Notes: generated from the letters alone by a model not told the origin. A DNA stretch of 64,000 bases from Aspidapion aeneum (GCA_963576565.1 OY755048.1:1804501-1868500), one strand, 5' to 3'; numbered from the stretch's first letter, positions 1-15,971 are shown. Program-made: numbers and translations.

Positions 1-225
1 GTTTGGAAAATACTAAAATAAAAATGTTTCGCTAATTTTTTTTATCTCATTTTTCATGCAATTAAAATTTCTGCCCCCCCCCAATTTATAACGTCACCAG
101 CCGCCACTGCATACATATACTCTCTCCAATAACAAAAAAAATCAGTAAATACTTCATGTAGCACAGTTTTATATTAGAACATAAAACAGATCTTTTTCTA
201 AAGAGGCATATTTGAATTGTTTCAG

Positions 226-370
226 ATTCCACACACATAGTTGATTGTAAATTGAAGCTTATCTTGGGGTTAATATGGACGCTTATCTTACATTATTCAA
301 TATCAATGCCCATATGGGAAGGAGAAGACGATATGACCAATGGAGGAACCGAATCTACACCAAAGCAAAG
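226..370 (+). CDS. cher: Filamin exon: end of CH1 domain
   Basis: The exon begins after TTTCAG with two bases completing a codon and reads [20 protein letters not shown], then [12 protein letters not shown] and TPKQR. This is the hallmark last helix of the filamin CH1 domain and the linker to CH2. The donor is AG|GTAAAA. The rest of CH1 is outside the window. Confidence 0.93.
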
Positions 371-3300
371 GTAAAACCACGTAAAACGCTCTCTGTAAGA
401 CATTCTGGTTAAACAAAATCTATATGTTTGGGGCGGATTCATTATTAAGGTTTTTTGTAAAGTAAGAAACTACAGCGTTTCTCCTAGAAAAAGAAAAATC
501 ACTAACTTTTCAGTGGTTTATTAGAAAAAAATATTTGCCTAACAAAATTTGAAAACAACCCCCTCTGGGAAAGTAATGTATATTGTTAAAAAGGAAATTT
601 TTTCAGCTTAAACAATAACTTATAAAAGAAGACAAGACTACAAAATAAAAAATTAAAAAAATCCGCACCTTCAATTTCTTAAAGTGCCTATAAAAGGTGC
701 GCCACTAACGCAAGGGGGGCGTGTGGCACATCGTTAGAGAAGACTTAATAACTATTTCTCAGTTATTTTCCGCGAAGTTAAGAGCTTGCAAACAATTAGG
801 AAAAGAAAATACTGTCAGAGAGCACTTTTAAGGGGGTGAAAGAAGAATTGCCCTCCAACCCCACTTTATATAAAGCTAAGTCGAAAAATTGAGTTTCAAG
901 TTATTATTAACTAGAAATATTTTTTTACTGAGTTTAATTTTTTATTTCTTGAGTTACAAAAATGAATGTTTAATTTTTGATGGATTTGAGTGGAGTGTTC
1001 CTAGAAATATATTTATTTTAATTTTAAGGCGCCTATTTTCGAACTATATATCTAACTTATAAAATATGTTACTGTATACAATGGATTTTTGACTAAACAT
1101 ACTTTTTTGAGAAAAGCCATTTGTTAGGAATAAAAATAACCACAAAAAAACAAATTTAAATTTAAAAAATTTTACCCTTTTTGGTACGTCTATGTGTGCA
1201 CGTGCACCAATGCGTTTAGAGGGTAGAAAAAATGATCTCTAGAGGACTTTTAGAAAAGTTGACAGTTTTCGAGTTATTAGCAAAAAACTGTCAAAAAGCT
1301 CGTTTAAGGGAGTCGAACCACCCCCCTGCCATGCCAGAAGTTTATTTATACATTTTTTTTTTTATTATTATGTCGGTTTAGAACGTTTTTCTACGTTGTC
1401 CGACGCCTATTCTCCACCTCCTTCGATCCTGACAGTCATCCTCTGTCAGATTCTTTTGACTCATTGATCTTTAGATTGACTGTTGCAATTCTAGTTTAGG
1501 ACGCCCTCTTTTTCTGCGCCCTATTGGTTGCCATTCTAGGACCTGCTTTGGTAATCTTTCGTCGTTCATCCGTTGTACATGGCCGTACCATATCAGTTGC
1601 CTTTTAGTGATGTCATCCGTTATGCTTCCCTCGATTCCCATTATTTCTTTTATGATCTCATTTCTTATGTGATCTATTCTAGATATTCTCATTGATCTTC
1701 TTATTGCATCCATTTCGACACTTTCCATTTTTGTTTTGTATTTTTCTGTTACGCGACATGTCTCTATTCCATACAACAGCGTGCTTTTGACCATTGTTTC
1801 ATATATGTTAAATTTTACATTCTTTTTTATCTCTCTGCTCCATAAAATACTGTTAAGACATCCAATAACTTTTTTTGCTTTTACTATTCTTTTTTCCAAT
1901 TCTTTACAGTCTGTTCCTGTCTTATCAAATGTGACACCCAAGTATACATACTCATTGCATGGAGATATTGTTTGTCCATTTTCTAGTACTAACTCACTGG
2001 ATTCGTTTCCAATACATAAGTACTGTGTCTTGTCCACGTTCACTGTTAATCCCCACTTTTGGTATTCTTCTGTTAACTTTCTCATCATATAGTCCATGTC
2101 TTCTTTATCATTAGCCACAATTACTTGGTCGTCAGCAAACTGTAGTGTGTATATGGTAAATCGGTCATTAAGTTGTATTCCCATGCCGTGCACTTTACCT
2201 TTCCAGTTTTTTAGAGCTACTGCGATATATATTTTAAAAAGAGTTGGAGAGATACAACATCCCTGTCTCAAGCCTTTTGTTACCAGGAATTCTTTTGAAA
2301 GTCGATTTCCAATTTTAATTTTAGATTTTGACCCTTTGTATAGTTCTTTTATCGCTTTTATGTATGTATGATTGATATTAGTTTGCTCGAAAACTGTTCA
2401 TAATTTTTCTACTGGAACGGTATCATATGCTTTTTGTAGGACCACAAAGGTAACATGAGTCTCTATATTTCTGGCGCTCCTTTTCTCAGTTACTTGTTTA
2501 AGACAAAAAACATTATCACTACAAGATCTGCCTGCGCGAAACCCACTTTGCTCTTCTTCTTCTTGTTCATGAAAATCATTCTCTATTAGATCTCTAAGAA
2601 TCCTACCGTACAATCTACTTAGAATACTGGTTACTGAAATTCCTCTGTAATTGTCGCAATCCAGCTTGTTTCCTTTTTTATATACATTTTCTTCCATTTC
2701 TAAAAGTTTTAATGCTGTTATATTTTAAAAATTTTTAAAGGTATTTGCAGTCATCTAAACGACATATTACTATACATACTTTTTAGGCTTATGAACTGGA
2801 TACAAAGCAAAGTACCAGAACTACCATTAAGAAACTTTACAACAGACTGGAACGATGGAAAGGCTGTAGGAGCCCTGGTTGATTCAGTTGCTCCAGGATT
2901 ATGTCCAGATTGGCCTGTAAGTAAATGACTGAATCAATTTTGAATATCAACTTTCTAGACGCAGTTTGTATTACTTTTGGGAAAATACCTAATCCCTCTA
3001 TTTCGCCCCTACTGAATGCGAATATCCCTCACACTCAAATGCTGACAGAGGCTAAGATAATCAAGATGGCGGCCAAAATGACGCCAAAATTTTAAATTGA
3101 CCTGTAAAGCCCCATTGGACACAGGTATCAGGTTGGACTCTATAGCGGCATCCGTTAATTGAAGTAATTTAAAAAGTAAAAAATAAATACTTTTCCCATG
3201 ATTTATTTAATTTAAAAAAAAACAAGCTTCATAGGAAAGAATATATTTCATACTTTATTCTAGACAATAAAATTTGCTCCTAAACGCTGTATAACAAAGT

Positions 3301-6300
3301 CAAATTAGTTTCATTATTTAAACTAAAGAAGCGTCCGGAACTAAAATAAACCACTTCGTTAGTTTTATCTAATTTTCTCAGAAACTAAGAATAATATAAA
3401 AAAATACTACAATTTATTTTAGACACCCAAATTACCTTTCCAACGATGTGATAAGTCGGTGGGGTCCGACTTATAATAAACTCTCCGCACAGGTCCGTAT
3501 ATAGGGGGGGGGGGTTATTTAAAAAATATAAAAAACATTTATTTTACAGTTTTTACCGGCATTTCTTAAAAATCAAATCTTTATAAAAAAAAAATTTTTT
3601 AATGCTTCGCTGTATAACAGGGTATTATATATTAGTTATATAAGAACGCCCCATGGAATTTAAATGTTACATAAACCCCACATTATAAAGTATACCACAC
3701 ATTTCTTCCCAAGAAGTGTAGCTTTTGGGAAAAAATTTTAAACCTATGTAATAAAAAAAAATCTGAATAATCCCAATTAACGCCACTGAAGAGCTACTTT
3801 CTTCTCTTAAACTTATCGACCAATACATCGTTGGATAGGGAATTTTCTTCTTCACAAAAAAGAGTTGTTTCCAATGTTTGCTAAAAAGGTTAGTTTTAGA
3901 GAAAATTAAATAAAACCTAAAAAATCCAGGTTTTGGGGAGTTTATCAGTTCATTATATGTTCAGATTCAGCGGGATCAAAATAGGGGGAAATTACCATTT
4001 GCTCAAAAGTAATATGAGATGCTTCTAGACTGAAAACGGAGAGCTTTCTTTTGCATAGACTACCTAATCATACTCAATTATTTTAGGATTGGGATCCAAA
4101 AGATTCACTGCAGAATGCCTCAGAAGCAATGGGTTTGGCAGATGACTGGCTGAATATCCCACAATTAGTCACACCTGAAGAATTAGTCAATCCAAATGTA
4201 GACGAACAGTCTATGATGACATATCTTTCACAATATCCAAATGCTAAATTAAAACAAGGAGCACCTTTAAGGCCGAGAACCAGTCCTAACAAGTAGGTAT
4301 CCAGCAATTTTTGTCAGATCCTAATCTCTCTGTACCCTTTATTATTATTTTTTAAAATATATTATGGTATTAATAAATGTCTTTATTTTTGATTCAGAAC
4401 AGCACATTGTGTTATTATCTGAGTAATTCTATTGGCAATAGCTTCCCGCAAACATTCATACATCTATCATTTAGAAAATAAAAATATTTAACAAGTTATT
4501 TCTTTAGGGTAAGAGTATATGGACCAGGTGTCGAGCCTACTGGACCTGTTGTGGGTGCAAACACTAACTTCACAGTAGAGACATTTTCCGCTGGTAAGGG
4601 AAATGTCGAAGTAATAGTAGAAAACCCAAGGGGCCAAAAAGAACCTGTTGACGTAAGATTCAACAACGATCGAAATTTAACCTACACAGTGGCATACACC
4701 CCACAAATGGAAGGAATGCATAGAATACATGTAAAATATTCTGAAAAAGATGTTCCTAAAAGTCCATTTGTTGTTAAAGTTGAAGGACATGCTGGAGATC
4801 CCTCTAAAGTAACAGCTTATGGCCCCGGACTACAACCCGATGGCATCTGCATAAATAAGCCTACATATTTTGATATATCAACTAAAAGTAAGTAGAAGAA
4901 TTTAACTGATAATAAACCGATACGAGATACAAGAAAATAAGATGTTACTAATAAAAATATTTATTGCTTTTTAGATGCCGGCAAGGGAGTTCCAGAAGTC
5001 ATCATTCTAGATCCATCAGGGAACAAAAACTCAGTGCCAGTACAAGTAAGACAAACAAGTCCTGATATCTGGAGATGCGAATATCTATCCACTATTATAG
5101 GTTTACATTCCGTTAATATATTTTTCGCTGGTCATCCTATACCAAATAGTCCCTATGGAGTTAGAGTATCTCCAGTGTCAGATCCAAAAAAAGTAAGGGC
5201 TAGTGGCAGAGGACTACAGCCTAATGGCGTAAGAGTAAAAGATGAGGCTGATTTTAAAATTTACACTGAAGGAGCGGGAGAAGGTCTCCCAGAGGTTCAA
5301 GTTATAGGACCCGGAGGGGTCAAAGAAAATTGCAGAATAAGCAAAATTGATGGGACAACATATCACTGCGTTTACCATCCAACCAAAGAAGGAAGATATC
5401 GAATAATGGTTACTTTTGCTGGACAAGAAATTCATAAATCCCCCTTTGATGTAACTGTGGGTCCATATAAAGAAACATTAATGAAAGCTTATGGCCCGGG
5501 ATTAGTTGGAGGTGTGGTAAACTATCCGGCTCTCTTTACAGTGGAAACTAATGGAGAAACTGGAGCCTTGGGTTTTAGTATCCAAGGACCATCCCAGGCC
5601 AAAATCGAATGTCATGACAATGGTGACGGATCAGCCGATGTTCGATACTATCCTACGGCACCAGGGGAATATGCAGTCCATATCCTTTGTGACACAGAAG
5701 ACATTCCAAAAAGTCCATACATCGCCCAAATTTTGCCTGTTACTGACTACTATCCAGAGAAGGTGGACGTTTATGGACCTGGAGTTGAAGCTTCTGGACC
5801 TCAAAAGGATATGCCAACAAAGTTTACAGTTGATACACGAAAGGCTGGATCAGCACCCTTAGATGTAAAGGTAAGACCTTATATATACATACGTTTTTAA
5901 ATACTATTTTTCCTTTGAAATTAATTATTTTCAGGTTACCGATGCAAACACAAATCAAATAGATGTAAAAATGTTTGAAAAATCTGAAGGTGTAATAGAA
6001 GGAACTTACACTCCAAGAAGTGGTAGTCGCCATACTGTCCAAGTCAACTATGGAGGAGTAGCAGTAAAACACTCACCGTTCAGAGTGTTTGTTTCGGAAC
6101 CCTTAGATGCATCCAAGGTACAGTGTTTCGGTCCTGGAATTCAGAATGGTGTCAAAGCCGGAGTACCAACACATTTCAACATCGACGCAAGGTAAGTTAA
6201 AAGAACTGGATTCTTTAGCTGCATAGAGCTTAAGCGTCCTAGAAATTGAAAATATAGTTTTAGATACAGTTAAAAACTTGTAAATAAAATAGTTCTATGC

Positions 6301-9300
6301 AAACGGAATGCAAGGGTGCAATTTAATGCAATTTCTAATTTCAGGGAAGCTGGTGATGGAGAATTGGATGTACACGTAAGGAACGAAACAACACATCAAG
6401 AGGTGGAAATCAAATTGACAGATAATGGAGATCGAACTTTTACAGTTGACTATGAACCACCCCAATCTGGTGATTATACAGCAACTTTACACTACGGTGG
6501 ACTAAAGGTGCCTAGCACGCCAATCAAATTTAAGGTGGAACCAAATGTGGATGTGTCCAAAATAAAAGTTGACGGATTAGAGCCTAGTAAGTATACAACA
6601 ATCAGTAAATATTTATTATTAAACATTAATTTTTCATATTAAATAATAATATTTTTATAAATAGCGGCCCCAATAAATAGCTTACAACAGTTTAGAGTGA
6701 TAACTCAAGACGCGGGAAAAGCAGAATTCGCTATTTCAATCACAAGTCCATCAGGCAACAAAGTCAAAGCACATGTAATACCAACACACGAAGGCTATTT
6801 AGTAAATTTTACTCCAACTCAACTTGGCGAATATCTGTTGGGAATATCCTTTGGAGGCGAACCAATTTCACACCGACCGTTTAAGTTAACATGCTTAACT
6901 GGAAGTGATCCTCTAAAAGTAAAAGCTTCTGGACCAGGTCTTTACAGAGGAATCGTTAACCGACCTGCCGAGTTCATGATTGATACAAGAGGTGCAGGCC
7001 AAGGTGGATTGGGTGTCACTGTTGAAGGACCATGTGAAGCAGCTATTAACTGTAGAGACAATGGAGATGGAACTTGTTCCGTTGCATATTTACCCACAGA
7101 AGTTGGTGATTATGGAATAAACATTACATTTAACGATAATCACATACCAGGAAGTCCCTTTCAGGCTCTCATCGTACCCGAAGTTGACATGAATCTCATC
7201 AAAGTTTCCGGTAGCGGGATACAGTTGCACGGTAAAAATTAGTTGGTGTGCTTAAACAATGTTTTTTCGATGTGCATTATTATTAACTTCGCAACCGATT
7301 GTAAGCCTTAAATTAACAAAGATATGTTTTTTCTTTTAACTTGTTATTATTTTTGTTATTTTATTATTTTTGGCTTCGACCCATACTAAAGTAGTTTAAC
7401 GCCAACACAAGAACTAAAGGAATGCTCTGTGATTGAACCGTACCTTTTTCTAATCCACAGAACTCATAATTTTGGAGGGGTTAATCCACCCTTATCAATA
7501 CCGATATATTGGACCAAACGATAATTTCGCATGACTTTTTTTAGGTAAAAAAAATAATTACCAATTTAATTCATTCATCTTCTATTTAAGGTGTTTACGT
7601 TGATTCTCCTACCGATTTCATTGTTGATACGAGAGCCATTCCAAAATCCCCTGATGATGGAAAAGTAACATGCACAATCACAAATCCATCAGGTGCCCAA
7701 ACCGAAAAACTAGTAACAGCTTTGTTAGATGGCACTTATAAAGTTAGTTATACTCCATTTGAAGAAGGAAGACACACCATCGATATTTTTTACGACAACG
7801 TACCGGTACCAGGTTCACCTTTTATTGTTAATGTAAGAAGAGGTTGTGACGCCAAGAAGTGTATTGCCTATGGACCGGGACTCGATAATGGCGTTCTGAA
7901 CAAATCCAATGTATTCACAGTGGAAACGAAGGGTGCTGGAATGGGTGGTCTTAGTCTAGCCATCGAAGGACCGTCTGAAGCCAAAATGACTTGCAAAGAT
8001 AATCGAGACGGTTCATGCACTGTTGACTACGTACCAACAGAGGCTGGAGAGTATGACGTAGCAATCAAATTTGCTGACACTCATATACCAGGCTCGCCTT
8101 TCAAAGTAAATGTCACACCAGAAGTTGACGAATCTCTTGTTAAAGCTTATGGACCAGGGCTGGAGCCATCCAAGCCTAGAGCGGGTATACCTACCAAATT
8201 TAAGATAGATGCTTCCAAAGTTGCACCTGCGTCAGTTGCAGTGAATATCACATCAGACTCTGCTCCGATTTCGAAAAGACCTGACGTCAAAGACAATAAA
8301 GATGGAACGTTTGATGTTACTTATGTACCACCCGCTGAAGGCACAAATTTAAATGCTCATATTTTGTATAATGGAAAAGAAATCCCGAATAGCCCATTCC
8401 CAATTAAAGTAAGACCAACAGTGGAGCCTGATAAAGTCAAAATCACTGGTCCAGCAATAGTTGAAAAAGGCATACCGGCGTCGATTCCAACCACAGTTAA
8501 AATAGATACCACAGATGCAGGATTTGGCGATTTGGAAGTAAAAGTAACAGGCCCAGAAGGTCAACCAAGACCGGTCAAAATTATAGAGAATGGAGATGGA
8601 ACTGTAAACGCTACTTTCCTTCCTGATGACTGTGGTAGATACAAATTGGACGTTAAATATGGAGGAAAAGAAGTTCCGAAGACGCCCATACCCATACAAG
8701 CCTATGCTATTGGAAATGTAAGGCAAATATTTTTATTTATAATATATTTTTTATTAAAATATTCATTAAAATGTATTGCTTAACCTACAACATTATAAAA
8801 TTTTCAGGCCGAAAAATGTCACATTACAGAGGGAGTTGAAAAGACACTGTCAAGTGGAGAATCGTATCATATTACCGTTAATAGAGAAAACGCGGGCAAT
8901 GGTGCTGTCACATGTAGAATAAAGTCTGTCAATGGTGGTGATTTAGATATAAACATTGTCGATAATGGTGATGGTACTGTGAAAATTTATTACACAGTCG
9001 AGGATGCGGGCGAATATACTATTAACATCAAATTTGGAGGGCAGACGGTGCCTGGAGGATTCTACACATTTGTGGTATGTTCAATTTCAATTTTAGATAA
9101 ATAGTTTCAATATAAGCCAATATTCATGTATCATTTCAAAATTTGGCAAACAATCAAAAAACAACTATTGCATATTGAGTACACATGTGTCGCAAGCGTT
9201 TAATTAATAAATAGATTACTAAGTATACACTTAAAACATAATAAGATCATTAAAAATCTTCATTTGGTCCTACATATATCAGATATAGAATCACAAAACT

Positions 9301-12300
9301 TATTTATTTATTTAATGACAAGGAAAAAAATTTTACAAATTTTAAGAAATGATTTAAATATGTAGTATTTGTTTTTAAAAGAGTAAAACCATCAGAAATT
9401 ACTGAGCTCTTAGTTTTTTCAATTTATTTAAAGAAATCCGTCACTTTTCTATAAAAAGTTTCATATTCTAGCATTAATAATTTTGATTAAAACATGGGTG
9501 CATATACGCTAGACTCTTGTGCATTTACTGTTTGTTCGTTTGCAGTTTTTGATAAAATTATAACAGCGAACCGCTTCGAAAATAGCCGAGCTATATTCTT
9601 GTTCACTCACCCACCAAAACTTTTCTCAAAATATTCGGCAAGCTCTAAATTTAATTGTCTTTAGTATCGTGATACATTTTGTGTCATATTTTAAAAGGTA
9701 TGTCAGTTTTCGCTTGCTGCAAATCGTTAGTTTTTTAACGAGCTTTTTTAATTAAAAAAAATTGTTTGAGCTTTCTTAAATATTTTAAGTAATATTTAGT
9801 ATTAAACTAAACAAAAAAATTTATATTCTTTTAAAATACTGACCTACATCTTTGCGTTTTTTGTATGTCTTAAATTGTTTTAAAAAAATTCTAAAGATTT
9901 TGTAACAAATTTGGAAAAAAATCGCTATTAAATTTATTTCTTATTTTACTTATGAACTGCTACTAAAAAAAGAGCCTCTACGATACACAATCAAAACATG
10001 CCTTGGAATTTTTCGAAACGCTATAGTTTACTTGCAAAATATTACTATTTCCTCTGAAGCAATTTTATCCTCATTGCAGTGATTACTTGGACACTCTTTA
10101 TCTTCCTTACCTGTAAATTTTTCAAGAAAACGAATAAGACATTTTGTAATCCCTATAAATAAAAAAATCAACTTGACATTTTGTCATTTTTTAAATTCAC
10201 AGTTTGCCCCCACTTCTCATACTAAAACTAATATATACCTCAGAAAAAGGTTTTGAATAAAAGTTGTTTGCACTCTTTTTTGCTCCCCTGATACCAATTA
10301 CATTATAAAATTATTTTCATAAACCACGTATTGTGCATGGCAAATAAAATCTACCTATATGTTTGTGACAAAACAACAACAACAAAACTTACTTTCGTTA
10401 TTTTTTTTAAACAATTTTAAATAAAAGAACACTATCGTGAAAAAATAAATACAAATAACTTGTCAGTGTAAAAAAAAAATACTCTGCCAATATATGGGCC
10501 CCTAAGCTCACACTAGGTACTATAGTTGTAGTGTACGTGTGAGCTAATATAACTAAAAACTGAAATATATTTTATTTAACTCCAGACTAAATTACCTTTT
10601 GTTTGATACCACACAAGCCATGTTTTGACTTAAACTCAAATTTTTGAAATCTACTTAAAAAAAAAACAAAAAACTAAAATGTATTTTGTTAAACTCCGGA
10701 CTCAATTACCTTTCGTTTGATATCACACACGCCATATTTTCACTTAAACTCTAATTTTTAAAATATACCCCCACCCTTTTTTTTTAAATAAATTAAAATG
10801 TATTTTGTTTAACTGCAGACTCAATTACCTTTCGTTTGATATCACACACGCCATATTTTCACATAAACTCTAATTTTTGAAATCTACCCCCACCCTTTTA
10901 TTTGGTTTTTGTTCGGTGGATTTTGTTCATTTTTAAATGGGACCATCTCGACATACAGACAGATAGACATACAGACAGACAGACAGACAGACGGCGCAAC
11001 AAAAAAGTTTCAAAATCATCTGAAACGCAAAGATATATAAAATTTTTTGATATCGGAGCAACTTTTTTTTTCTCGAAAAAATTAGGATCACCATAGCTCA
11101 CACTACTATAGTATAGTATATGTGTGAGCTAATTGTCACAAAACACCCTATCTTGAGATGTTGGCCATTTTCGGTTTTTTACCAAATAAAAAATTTGGTG
11201 TATTTAAAAAAATACTCTGCCAATTTATGGGCACTTAAGCTCACACTAGATACTATATTTATAGTGTACGTGTGAGCTAATATAACTAAAAACTGAAATA
11301 TATTTTATTCAACTCTAGACTCAATTACCTGTCGTTTGATACCATACAAGCCATGTTATTACTTAAACTCAAATTTGTGAAATCTACCCCCACTTTAAAA
11401 AAAAAACTAAAATGTATTTTGTTTAACTCCAGACTCAATTACCTTTCGTTTGGTATCACACACGCTATATTTTCACATAAATTCTAATTTTTGAAATTTA
11501 CCCCCACCCTTTTTTTGTTAAATAAAATAAAATGTATTTTGTTTAACTCCAGACTCAATTACCTTTCGTTTGATATCACACACGCCATATTTTTACATAA
11601 ACTTAATTTTTGAAATCTACCCCCACCCTTTTATTTGGCTTGTATTTGGTGGATTTTGTTCATTTTTAAATGGGACCATCTCGAGCCAAAACCCAGTTTA
11701 GGTACCAAATTTCATTAAAATCGGGCTAGCGGTTTTTGAGTTATGCGCGTTGGTCGTTACAGACAGACATACATACAGACAGACAGACAGACAGACAGAC
11801 AACACAACAAAAAAGTTTCAAAATCATCTGAAACGCAAAGATATATAAAATTTTTGAAATCGGAGCAACTTTTTTTTTCTCGAAAAAATTAGGATCACTA
11901 TAGCTCACACTACTATAGTATAGTATATGTGTGAGCTAATAATAATACTCAAAACTAATATCACAAAGCTGTTTTCTTTTTAAAAAAATTATTAAATGTG
12001 GTGTTAATATTACTATTTTCTGTAGTTAATAAGGGGCATTAAGATAAGTACAGGGTTTTCCCGTATATTTTTACACCATATCTAACATGTTTATTTGAAT
12101 AGATATCAAAATATGATAAATACAAAAGCCTTTCCCAGAATTCATGTCTGCGTTTTGACCCGCGCTCAAGCCCCCCCCCCAGGATTCACTTTTGCGTACG
12201 CCACTGATTATATATCTTATAAAAACACCAGCATCACTTTTAGCTCACACATATACTATACTATAGTAGTGTGAGCTATGGTGATCCTAATTTTTTCGAG

Positions 12301-15300
12301 AAAAAAAAAGTTGCTCCGATTTCAAAAATTTTTATATATCTTTGCGTTTCAGATGATTTTGAAACTTTTTTGTTGCCCCGTCTGTCTGTCTGTATGTCTG
12401 TAACGACCAACGCGCATAACTCAAAAACCGCTTGGCCGATTTTAATGAAATTTGGTACCTAGGCTGGGTCTTGGGTCGAGATGGTCCCATTTAAAAATAA
12501 ACAAAATCCACCGAACAGAAACCAAATAAAAGGGTGGGGGTAGATTTCAAAAATTAGAGTTTATGTGAAAATATGGCGTGTGTGATATCAAACGAAAGGT
12601 AATTGAGTCTGCAGTTAAACAAAATACATTTTAATTTATTTAAAAAAAAGGGTGGGGGTATATTTTAAAAATTAGAGTTTAAGTGAAAATATGGCGTGTG
12701 TGATATCAAACGAAAGGTAATTGAGTCCGGAGTTTAACAAAATACATTTTAGTTTTTTGTTTTTTTTAAGGGTGGGGGTAGATTTCAAAAATTTGAGTTT
12801 AAGTCAAAACATGGCTTGTGTGGTATCAAACAAAAAGTAATTTAGTCTGGAGTTAAATAAAATATATTTCAGTTTTTAGTTATATTAGCTCACACGTACA
12901 CTATAACTATAGTACCTAGTGTGAGCTTAGGGGCCCATATATTGGCAGAGTATTTTATCTGCCTTGACGTTTTAAAGAGTATCAATTAAGGTTTTTAATT
13001 ACAACATATAATAATAATAATATATTTTTAAAATCAGAAAGAAAAGATCTATAAAATTCTAAAATAATATACAGGGTGATCCATAAAAAAAAACCATCGA
13101 CCTGTCAAATTTTGACATTCTGACACAAATATTCTTAAACAATTATGAAACTTTTGTATTTATCATATTTTGATATCTATTCAAATAAACGTTTTAGATA
13201 TGGTGTCAAAATATACGGAAAACCCTTTAAAAAAATCCTGATTTTTAAAAAAAAATTTAATAGCTCATAAAAATACTCTGCCAATCTATGGGCACCTAAG
13301 CTCACACTAGGTACTATAGTTATAGTGTACGTGTGAGCTAATATAACTAAAAACTGAAATATATTTTATTTAACTCCAGACTTAATTACCTTTTGTTTGA
13401 TACCACACAAGCCATGTTTTGACTTAAACTCAAATTTTTGAAATCTACCCCCACCCTTAAAAAAAACAGAAAACTAAAATGTATTTTGTTTAACTCCGGA
13501 CTCAATTACCTTTCGTTTGATATCACACACGCCATATTTTCACTTAAACTCTAATTTTTAAAATATACCCCCACCCTTTTTTTTAAATAAATTAAAATGT
13601 ATTTTGTTTAACTGCAGACTCAATTACCTTTCGTTTGATATCACACACGCCATATTTTCACATAAACTCTAATTTTTGAAATCTACCCCCACCCTTTTAT
13701 TTGGTTTCTGTTCAGTGGATTTTGTTCATTTTTAAATGGGACCATCTCGACCCAAGGCCCAGCCTAGGTACCAAATTTCATTAAAATCGGCAAAGCGGTT
13801 TTTGAGTTATGCGCGTTGGTCGTTACAGACATACAGACAGACAGACAGACAGACATACAGACAGACCGACAGACAGACAGACAGACGGCGCAACAAAAAA
13901 GTTTCAAAATCATCTGAAACGCAAAGATATATAAAAATTTTTGAAATCGGAGCAACTTTTTTTTTCTCGAAAAAATTAGGATCACCATAGCTCACACTAC
14001 TATAGTATAGTATATGTGTGAGCTAAAAATATTCTTAAAACATTTACAAATTTATACCTTTTGCAAAGGGTATTGTGCCACACTGTATCTCCTTAACCTA
14101 TAATTTTGAAAAAAAAAATCAATAAAACATTTTTTTATCACATTTTTTAAATTCACCGTTTCAAACATGACAAAGGCTATAATTTGGAAACAAAAACCTT
14201 TGACCAAATGTTATTTGAGCTTTTGGTTTTGACCTTCCCCACCATCCTTTAAAGTTTGGTGCATTATTTAAATTAAACTCTGTAGTTCTGCTCTCAGCCG
14301 ACATAATATGTATTGACTCAAATAATTAATTAAATACTTCAAAAAACAAAGTAAGTATATATTGTGATTATAAATTTAGTAAAAACAAACAAGGCTGTTA
14401 TAAAAAAAGATATGATTTGTAAAAATGATAATCCGTGAAATATTACTCCCAGGCATCGAAGAAATAACATCCTCCAAATCAAACTTTAATATATTATGTT
14501 GGACATTTTTAAAATATTCATTTATAACAAGTTTAAAAGTATTCCGATGCCAAAATTTAAGCGTCAACATTTTTTTGTTTAAATAAGTAGGTATACATTC
14601 TTATGTATAAATAACTATGTTTATTTATATTAATTAAAATTGTAAATTACTTGCAAAATTTATTGTTTGAATGTTTTAGCTGGCCATTTTCCAACAAATC
14701 TAGGAAAACATATCCTGGCTCAAATAGTCTGATTTGAAAGATTATTATTGATTATAGTATTTACTTTTTTACTTATAAAAAAAAAATTCAAACACGTGTC
14801 TATGGTAACTAAAATAAAGTTGGTTTCTTCCTACGCAGTTTTATGTAAAGAACTTAATTAAACGTCTATTTAAAAATTTTTTGCTAGCATTTCTACAAAA
14901 GCACTTTTCCGCACCTGTCGCTTATTTTTCAACAACACGCTAATAGAGCCTTAACACATTTTTTCGCCAAAACTTAGCAAAACGGCTGGACTTAATTTTT
15001 TTATCAATCGTTGACTGATGGATCTATCTAGCTACCATTAATTTTTGGGGAGCACTTTCTCCAACCCAGCAAACATGGATTACAAAAAAAGTACTTTTTA
15101 AGTACTGGCTTTCACTGCTGCCCATAACGGCAAAGTACTAAGTAGAAAGTACTTAATTCGTATTGATTTGGAACAACGGCCTGCATCAGGCCAGCATGTA
15201 TATATTTTAGTACAAAAAACACTGTACTTTTAAAGTAATGCATTTTTTGTAACTTCTTTGTACACAAAAGCATGTACTTTTCAAGTAATGTATTCTCTTC

Positions 15301-15933
15301 GTATTTTTAGTAAATACAAAAAAACTGAATTTTTTTACATTTTTTAAAAAACCTGTACTTTTAAAGCATTGTATTTTATTAATTTTTTTAGTAGTACAAA
15401 GAAACTACTTTTATTGTAGATATTGTAAGGACATTACGTCACACACGTCTCATATTTAAAAAATAAAATATTAATTGATCATTATATAAGGATCTTTAAT
15501 ATTTTCCTTTTCATGTCAGATGAGGATATTTCCAAAGATTATGGAACATTCCACATCAATTTAAAAATAAATAAAATCATTCACATTCTTAAGCTTGACA
15601 TTCCTTAGTGTACCAGTAAAATGTTGACTAGTGTTTGCCATCTAGTGGCAAGGACGGCAAACATCAACTTGTCAGTTTTTTTGTAAATATTTTATTTTCA
15701 CAGTAAATATTAAATATTTAATATTTAAAAGCAACTGTTTAAAAATACTTTTAAAATGTTTTAGCTCACACATATACTATACTATAGTAGTGTTAGCTCA
15801 CACATATACTATACTATAGTAGTGTAAGCTATGGTGATCCTAATTTTTTCGAGAAAAAAAAAAGTTGCTCCGATTTCAAAAAATTTTATATATCTTTGCG
15901 TTTCAGATGATTTTGAAACTTTTTTGTTGCGCC

Positions 15934-15971
<38 letters not shown>

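Noticed and set aside
1736..2371. Plus-strand open frames across the LINE
   Set aside because: They are opposite-strand shadows of the reverse transcriptase frame.
5214..5862. Other-frame open stretches within filamin exons
   Set aside because: They overlap the filamin reading frame, which has clear homology and consistent splicing.
10479..14026. Regularly spaced HLE units as a CRISPR-like array
   Set aside because: The units are dispersed transposon copies with eukaryotic context; no repeat-spacer pattern exists.
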